Assembly: GCA_032719365.1 (NCBI GenBank)
Contig: CM064873.1
Span: forward strand, 6,854,501-6,918,500
Source of the DNA: Prinsepia uniflora
Lineage: Eukaryota > Streptophyta > Magnoliopsida > Rosales > Rosaceae
Length of the DNA: 64,000 nt
Direction of reading: 5' to 3'
Below, piece after piece: positions 56,801 through 64,000 of this stretch; position 1 is the stretch's first letter; every line of letters begins with the position of its first letter. A program made the position numbers and the translations under genes. The notes under the pieces are model-generated. The model searched no databases and had not been told where the DNA came from. It was given only the letters and a program-made list of their open reading frames with translations.

Positions 56801-59800
56801 TTACCAAACACATCAGTCATTAGAGTAAGAGCTTGAGGCATAATTTCTTGATAAACCATGTTTTTCTCTTCTGTAGTGGCAGTTTCAAGTTTTTGTTGGA
56901 TAAACCGACTCCCATACTGATCCGCACTGCTCATAAAATGGAAAAGTTATATAACCAACTTCGAGATAAAATCAGAAAGATTGATGACAAGCAAAAGGTA
57001 GATACCTGAATTCCACAACATGTCCACCAATTTCTGAAAGTTCAAAAGACTTTGCTTTATTGCTCTTAAACTCTTCTAAGAGTGAAGATGCAAAGCTTTC
57101 ATCTATGTTGCATCCACCATCCAGGTGCCAGGGTCCCATAACACCCCCGGCTAAATTCCTCATCCCAGAAGGATAACACATGTTAAGTTCACTGTGCCTC
57201 ATAGGACTACCTGGTCCAACTGGAGAGTTAGGGATAACAGGGCTTGCCATGGGACTTCCAGGATAAGACATGCCTGCGCCAAATGCTGGATTTCCATAAT
57301 AACCATGATGACTAGAACCACTAGACTTGCCCCCCAAAGGAACAGCATACTGTGACTTCTGTGGTGACAGCAAGGCTCCAAGATATGCCTTTTGGAGTTC
57401 AATTAAATTCATGTATGAATTACCCAAGTAATTCCTATCGACAGAGGGATCATTAAGAGCAGCAAGCTGTGCTGCGGCATATTCAGACGTCCTCAAGTAT
57501 TGAAGATACATGGGATCAACAAAAGGAGCCGGAATACCACTCCCTGCAATAGGACTCCCTAATCTACCAAGATTATGTGATTCAGCTGCAGCAGCCGCTA
57601 GGTTTGATCCAGAAGCCAAACCTCCTCCAAGCACTCTTGAATCCATTCCAGGAGATCCCATAGCTGATTCGAATAAGGGGGGTAGATTACCAGTGCCAAG
57701 TTGGCTAGCCACCATAGAAGCCAATGCGGGATTCATAGAGTACCCACTTAAACCATAGTTAGAAAATGAAGAATTTGCATTATCAAATTGTTGATACTGA
57801 GGATTCAAGCCACCTCCTCCGTTGTGATTGGATGTGGGGGGTCCTTTCATGTACAAATTATTAGAAGATACAGCAGATTTTTGCAGTTCAGCATGCCTAT
57901 CTGAGGATGAGTTGCACATATCTGGCCCACCATTGCTCTTACCCAGATCTGAATATGAGCCTTTTGCTGAGTGTGCAGAAGGCATGTGTATATGCCCAGA
58001 TTCAGATTTTTTCAGATATGGAAGTTGCCTGGCATGGCCCTCACCACCTTGCAGACCAAACAGATAATTCTGGTGATCATCAACATCTTGCTTAATCTGT
58101 GATTGCAGATGGTTTTCATCATCTAGCACACCATTTGCAGACAAGTTCATGCTGGACAAAGCACCCACCAGATCCCCAGAATCATTGATGCCAGATGAGA
58201 TAGCATGGAAGGAGCTCGGACTACCAATGCCTCTCTTTTCTGAAGCACCAACTCGTCCTCCTCCAATAGGTGTAAGGCAAGGACTAGGAGCCCTAGCAAC
58301 AATTTGAGGATCAGGAGTAGTGCTTCTTGACAAGGAAGCACCTAGAGCTGCAGCATATGAGTATGAAGAAGGCGGACCCATACTTTGTCCTGCAGATGAG
58401 GCCTGGCCATTTGCACTAGATCGTAGAGTATCAGAAGTCATCAAATCACGGTGCAAATGGGCTAGATCAGCTTCAACAGAACCTACAGGCTCTACATTTT
58501 CATCAAATGCATTACGGCTAGCTGGACGAGAAGGAAGCCCAGAAACAGGAGTTGCACGCCCATAGTCATCCTGAACAACAGAGCTTTTGACTTGTCAGGA
58601 AATATAATAGAGCAAATAGATATAATTACAAAAGAAGTGCACCAGGAAAAAAAAAGGTTGTAAGCGAAAACATGAAGACTCGCAAATAAACCCGCATGCA
58701 ACAACAAAAGCTCTATACGATCCGGGAAGTGCTGCCTACAACTCTATTTTTGAGGTTACCAAACAAGCATATGGTGGACTGAAACTCCACTATACCCTTC
58801 ACGCTCGTTTGTCATTTTAAAATGCAAGAAGCTAGGGATAAGAGCCAATAGGACCATCCAAATTCATTGACACTAATGATACCACTAAGCTGTGCAACTA
58901 GGGACTATCCAAACAAGATTGATGCAGTAAGAAAGTGCCTAAAAGCTTCTAATTGACATGATGGACTCTCAAAGTAAAGTCCAAAAGCCAAGTTCACATG
59001 TAGTGTGTGATAAAGTTTGAGCAATTGACATATTACATAAACGGAACTCCTTTTTTTAGTTGGAGACATATCGATTATCAGTAAGCCTCGTCGTTATCCA
59101 ATATCTCAAATATTGGACCAACTGCACGTACACAATGTTATTAACATAGAGGTAAAAGGATCATCTAGTGTAAAACATGTCGATCCTAGCCAAATCGAGC
59201 AAAAGCACACAAATGCATATTCTTAATACAGAATTCAAAAGGTGATATTTTCAATCGCCTGAGTTAATATTCTTCAAGCGTATACATTACATCAATCTTA
59301 AATCTCAATTAAAAGCAATAAATGTCAGAACAGACAATTCAAGGAACAAATATAGGGCAATACTCAAAATCGTCATCAACATATACACAAAAATTCACAA
59401 AGCCGGGACTTCAGCTCCACGTGTACTTATTCAAATATCAAATACAACTATAGAAGAAAATCACCTGAAAGATTTCAGCAAGACTCTTTTGTTTGTTACC
59501 AAGTCCTAAACCTGGTAAACCAATCAGTCCATTGATACCCCACTCTGCTGAGCCCCGCACTTTGTCCAATTCGACCTCATTCTCTTGAGCCTTTGAGTCA
59601 AAACCTGGCGGCATCACAAACTTTGATCTTCCACTAGCATCATCAACCCTAGTCACTTTCCTCCTGTCTCCAATCCCACCCAATACCGAACTCCCTCCTC
59701 CTTTCATCCTTTGTGCATACCTCCAATCCTCCTTTGACATCAAAGGAGGTGGAAGGCGAGGGTTCATGTTTACATTCGAATAATAGTATTGAAGATAAGC

Positions 59801-60106
59801 AGGATCAGACCTAAGCTCCTCTTCAGAAGCAAACCCATTTCCATTTTTAGCTCCAGGAAAATCCGAAAAGGCAGCAGCACCAGCACCAGCACTGCCACCA
59901 GAAAACAGTCCACCGACTGCATTTAGAGAGCCCTCCACAGTTGGGGGTGCTGATCCACTTCTATATATATTGAGGTCGCTTTCACGGTCATCAACCTCTT
60001 GCCTACGCTGCTCCCTCAGCAGCATACCTATCTCCTTCTCAAATTCATCCCCAAAGGAACCCTCGTTTCCTCCAAGCATTGGCCTTCTTCCTAATTCAGA
60101 CAACAT
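53861..60106 (-). CDS. APUM: Pumilio (PUF) RNA-binding protein, APUM1/2/3 group
   Basis: Nine exons on the minus strand: 59,465-60,106; 57,006-58,570; 56,785-56,929; 56,592-56,699; 56,142-56,354; 55,942-56,052; 54,741-54,935; 54,085-54,259; 53,861-53,901. All junctions are GT-AG and the product is about 1,064 residues. The start MLSELGRRPMLGGNEG and the block FGDEFEKEIGMLLREQRR mark the nucleic-acid-binding-protein region of plant Pumilios. A long low-complexity middle follows, then eight PUF repeats. Base-contact triplets can be read: repeats 1 to 8 have S-R-Q, N-Y-Q, C-R-Q, N-H-Q, C-R-Q, N-Y-Q, S-N-E, N-Y-Q. By the known code this predicts the RNA site UGUAUAUA. Such proteins repress or destabilise mRNAs through 3' UTR sites in the cytoplasm. 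Confidence 0.96.
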
Positions 60107-62335
60107 TCTCAATGAAAAACACTAAACTATTATCAACCCTTTCTCAACAACTCAAATTGATCACTACCCACTATCAGTAACCTAACCCTAAACCTCTACG
60201 GGAACCCCAAAATCAAGGCTTTAACCTAAAAGCCCACATATTTACAGCCTGAAGTTACTAACTTTAAAAGTGATCAAAACACAAAATTTCCAACAACCAA
60301 CTTCATACCCCACCTAAAATCCCCAAACCCACAAACGATCAGCCCCAAAACAACAATCAGAGCTCACAAAGTTATTACCTTCCCCAAAATTCAACCCCAT
60401 AAACTATTGAACCCACCTTTTTCCAGCATTTTCAACATGTAACATAAAAAATAAATAAACAAAAGGATTGAGTTTGAGAGAAAATACAGAGCACAATAGC
60501 AGTGAGGGAGCAGAGGTTTTATTTCTAAGATCAAAGGAGTTTAGAGAAACAAAGGGAAACTGACGGCTGAGATCAATAGGGCGGCGATTGGTTCTTACAA
60601 GAACCCTTGTTAGGGTTTTGTCGCAGTTCAAGGAGCGGATTAAATACAGTGACGGTTAGGAAGAAAGGCAAGACAGACGTAATAAAAAAATGCAAAGGAA
60701 ATAAATTTGTTGGGAATTTTATATTTATATTTTCTTTTTTTCTCTTTTTTAATTGAAATATCTGGAAATAGTTAAGAAACATGCTAAAAATTAGGGCTAA
60801 TTGACCAAGTGATAACGGACTCATGTTTTACAAGCAAAAAATCACAGAGAAAACAAAAAAACAAAAAAAGAATATTGATAATGATTAATGATAATGATGT
60901 GTCTTTAGTTTTTCTCGTCTCCGGTAAGAAGAATCTCTGACTGCCACTTCAGCTCTTTAGATTTGCCTATTCAATTAACCCAAAATTAGTTAGCCGGTTA
61001 AAAATAGGTGAAGTACAATTCACTGCACGGCTAAAATGTCCAAGTAAAAAAAAAAAAGTAAACTAGAATTCAATTTCCCACTGGATTTTCTTTCCACTTT
61101 TGCTAAAATTTTTCATCCTATTTCCTCAGATTTTCTCTCTTTTTGCGTTGTCTGTTCCCTGGTTCATGTTTTGGTGATTCCTTTCAATTCAGTTTGCCCA
61201 AATTTAGAGTCTAATTACTCAAATTTAGAGTCTAATTAAGTAATTAAATGGTTTAAATGTCTCCCAAAGGCAATTAATAGTTGGTCAAATAGTGTTTCAT
61301 TTGCAATTAAACCTGCCTTAACTACATACCCAGAGACCCATCTAAAACTTACACTCCTCATCAATGTGTATATTTATTTGCGTTTTTTGTCTAATGCCTA
61401 GTCTTAAACAGACAGTTTTGGTTCTAGACCTGAACCAAAAGCATTCACGTTTTCACTAAATTACAGTAACAGTGATTTTTTTTTGGCATGCTAGTCCTTT
61501 TCTGTGTTGCGTGGCATATTTTACCTTGCTAATAACATGCACCCATACAATTAGGTCAGGTGGCATCCCACACGGTTACACCTGCCTTTATCAATAAATT
61601 TGTAATTGCAAACGTGAATTACGACAGTTAAATACAACTAAAGATAATTAAAAAACTGACGAATTTATTGAAAACTCGAACATTGCAAATAAATCGTACG
61701 TAAATTATCTAATATCTAATTAATTATGTGAGGTTCCAGCCCTAATTTGATAAAATGGGAAACTAATTCTTAATTTCTGGCCTTAACTGCTACCGACCAA
61801 ATGGGGACTTGACCTAAAGACTTTGTACAACAAATTCAGAGAGGGTGTGGATTGTTGGGGTTTTCTAAGTAAGTCATTGTCAAAATTTAATTTGTTTGTG
61901 TTAATCATGTATGAATATGAAGATGTCTTAATCACAAAAGAAAGTCAAACTACAAATCTGGTTGGTGTTAATGTGTTATCGCGGCGATCCACCATTTATT
62001 TCCCACACGGTTGCATAGTACGTAGTACGTAAATAAAACTCTAGGGTTTGCTTTTGTTAACCACGTTTATGTGCGTTTCATTAGTTATTTGATTATTGTT
62101 TTAATATTTTGATTTTCATAATGATATTTTATAAGAATCCAAATTTCCGGTTCATTATGAAATTTGTAGCACTATGGTCTTTGAACATAGTGTAACTATT
62201 AAAAAACAAAATTGAATATTATTCACACCTCCGTCTATCTAACTTTTACGCTCATCGATATTTTACCACGACATCTAATGAATTTATCTTTTATTCAAAA
62301 CTGGTGCAAATAGACGAGGGTCATTAAGAGCATTT
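60107..62335. other. Pumilio upstream region and intergenic DNA
   Basis: The first about 500 bp should contain the Pumilio 5' UTR and promoter. The rest is AT-rich. I see no gene, structured RNA or clear transposon end before the LTR at 62,336. Confidence 0.5.
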
Positions 62336-64000
62336 TGACAGGACCCACCCTGATTATCGCCTCGATAATTGGGAAACATCATGCTCTCGTCTGACAATCG
62401 AACACAAAAGACCAGAAAAACCAAATAAAAATTACACCACACCCATTGTCAGACCAGGGAGATTAAACAGTACAACCGACTGGACATCAAGTCCATAGTT
62501 TCACAGAGCATAAATTACAAAACAAGATAAAGATAAAATCCTACTCTGTGAACTAAACTACACCGCAACGGAAAACTTTATGCCTATGCCTCTGCGTTAG
62601 CCCCCAAACTTGTACCACGACCTGGAGGGTATTAAAAACAGCAAAGTGTGAGTGGACTAAAACAAAAGTTTCTAGAAAACATTTTAAGGAAATCGGGGTT
62701 CACCTTCCAATTTTACAACACGCATGCATAACTATATATTCGAAAACAACATAACTAAACATTCGAAATCCCTTTTACGAATCATATGGAAACCGTTACA
62801 GTAACAACCATAAAATCATGTAAAATAAAATAATATAATATTCCCAAAAATCCAGAAATCGTCACATCGAAACATCAATCATACCAAATCATGTAAAACT
62901 GAATAAACAATCACATTCAAGCCGTTGGATCTATCCGAGTCTTTAAACTTATATATCAGGCCTTCCCGGGATATCAACGAGTCTTTAAACTCAAAACATA
63001 ATCAATAGGTCTCGGGGGTATCACAATAACCGAGTTTTTAAACTCAATCCGGGTCTTTAAACCCAATTCAGGCTCGCCCCCGTCATCAATTAACCGGGTC
63101 TTTAAACCCAAAACCAGATCCAACAATCATACCAGGTCTTTAAACCCAAAATCACTCGGAAAATCATAACAAACCAAGATCCATTGGGATTCATTTCCCA
63201 AAACCATTCCAAAATCACATTTCGTCATAATAGGACTTATGTCCGAATTTCACATGCAAATTCCAAAACTTACTTCACCAGCATAATCAAACATCATTAA
63301 AACGTGACATGCATAATCATATCAAATCACTTCATCAAACCATCATCATTGTACAGGGGAAAACGTAATCTCGAAATACGTAAAATACGATAATCACCTT
63401 GAAAAACGTGTCATCACGTAAAACCGAAATATCATAATTATCACCATAAAATCATATATGAAAACATAAGACAAGTGAGTAAAAACAGTTATGCATGCTC
63501 GGTTAGAAATCAAAAGTCCACTCACAGATTTTGGACGCGTCAATCGCGCCCCGTGCGCTCCTCGGTAGCCTCGGGAATGTTCGGGCCTGTCAAAGAGTAC
63601 AATAAGGGTTACAAACATCCCCAAAAAACTTGCATTAATTTCCTTAATTTTTTGGGATTTTTCGACGTTATTAACTTAAATCCCTAAACCTTCGAACCCT
63701 CAGAATTAACCCCGAAATGACGTCTGCTCGACTCGAGATTTAATTCAAAAATGTTCTATAAACTGAAAGGATGAAATCTCAAGTTAACCATAACCGGAAA
63801 TAAGGTCACACGCGCCGCCCAAAGTGGCTGCACGTGAAAGCCACCCGCCAAGCACTGCAGCTACAGTGTCGTCTTCTTCACCCGTAAGCCTGCAAACGGG
63901 TTGTTCGACCCGCGACACGACCCGGCCAAATCTCCATCAATTCTCACTCTAAACCTTCCCTTTTTCCACCTAAATCATTCCTTAGCATTTTAATTTAAGT
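62336..64000 (-). mobile_element. LTR 3' part, minus strand, cut by the window end
   Basis: It begins TGACAGGACCCACCC at 62,336, the reverse complement of an LTR end. It contains GTGAGTGGAC (62,648-62,657), GTCCACTCAC (63,516-63,525), reversed palindromes of the GAGTCTTTAAACTC and GGGTCTTTAAACCC type (62,938-63,156), and the CGCG box near 63,810. The preceding pentamer CATTT (62,331-62,335) should be the target duplication, testable only beyond the window. Confidence 0.9.

Overview
The window is nuclear DNA of a flowering plant, most likely a woody core eudicot (possibly a rosid). It carries GT-AG introns, plastid-targeted proteins (a TOC75 channel, a J-domain protein), a plant PPR protein, a GARP clock factor of the LUX type, a Pumilio protein, and a large load of plant LTR retrotransposons. 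The species cannot be named from the sequence.

Layout. Positions 1-24,780 are a pile of long LTRs (about 2.6-3.6 kb each) of one Ty3/gypsy chromovirus superfamily. One element (3,488-13,969) is complete: two 2,954-bp LTRs that I count as differing at six bases, a Met-tRNA primer site, a single gag-pol frame ending in a chromodomain, a purine tract, and a GGTTT target duplication. It sits inside an older LTR (2,232-15,514), which is followed by three more solo LTRs (15,532-18,446; 18,545-22,136; 22,175-24,775). Each has its own perfect 5-bp target duplication and the same orientation. The short spacers between them, taken with one copy of each duplication, read as one continuous frame of an ANTH-domain (AP180/clathrin assembly, At4g40080-like) gene, now a pseudogene with stops and frameshifts. 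This gene has been blown apart over more than 23 kb.

Positions 25.9-40.3 kb hold an ordinary gene block: TOC75 (+), a plastid J-domain protein (-), an At5g59600-like PPR protein (+), and LUX/BOA (-). From memory, Arabidopsis has TOC75-III and LUX close together on chromosome 3 and BOA, the PPR and the J-protein together on chromosome 5, so this window looks like the undivided ancestral arrangement.

Positions 41.6-53 kb are accessory again: a minus-strand solo LTR (41,579-44,891, TSD TGAGA), a decayed rbcL fragment, a Mutator-like element with about 370-bp inverted repeats and a captured gene piece, a small plastid membrane protein gene (49,164-50,046), and a probable non-autonomous hAT element (50,301-52,495). 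A nine-exon Pumilio gene (53,861-60,106, minus) follows, and the window ends inside another minus-strand LTR (from 62,336).

The most unusual signal is inside the LTRs. Diverged copies share a two-intron leader architecture, and the second intron is bracketed by complementary boxes (GTGAGTGGAC and GTCCACTCAC). They also share arrays of short palindromes whose arms covary between units, a CGCG-rich double palindrome, and a paired TGACG box. These are retained where surrounding LTR sequence has drifted, which suggests function in transcription, splicing or replication of the family.
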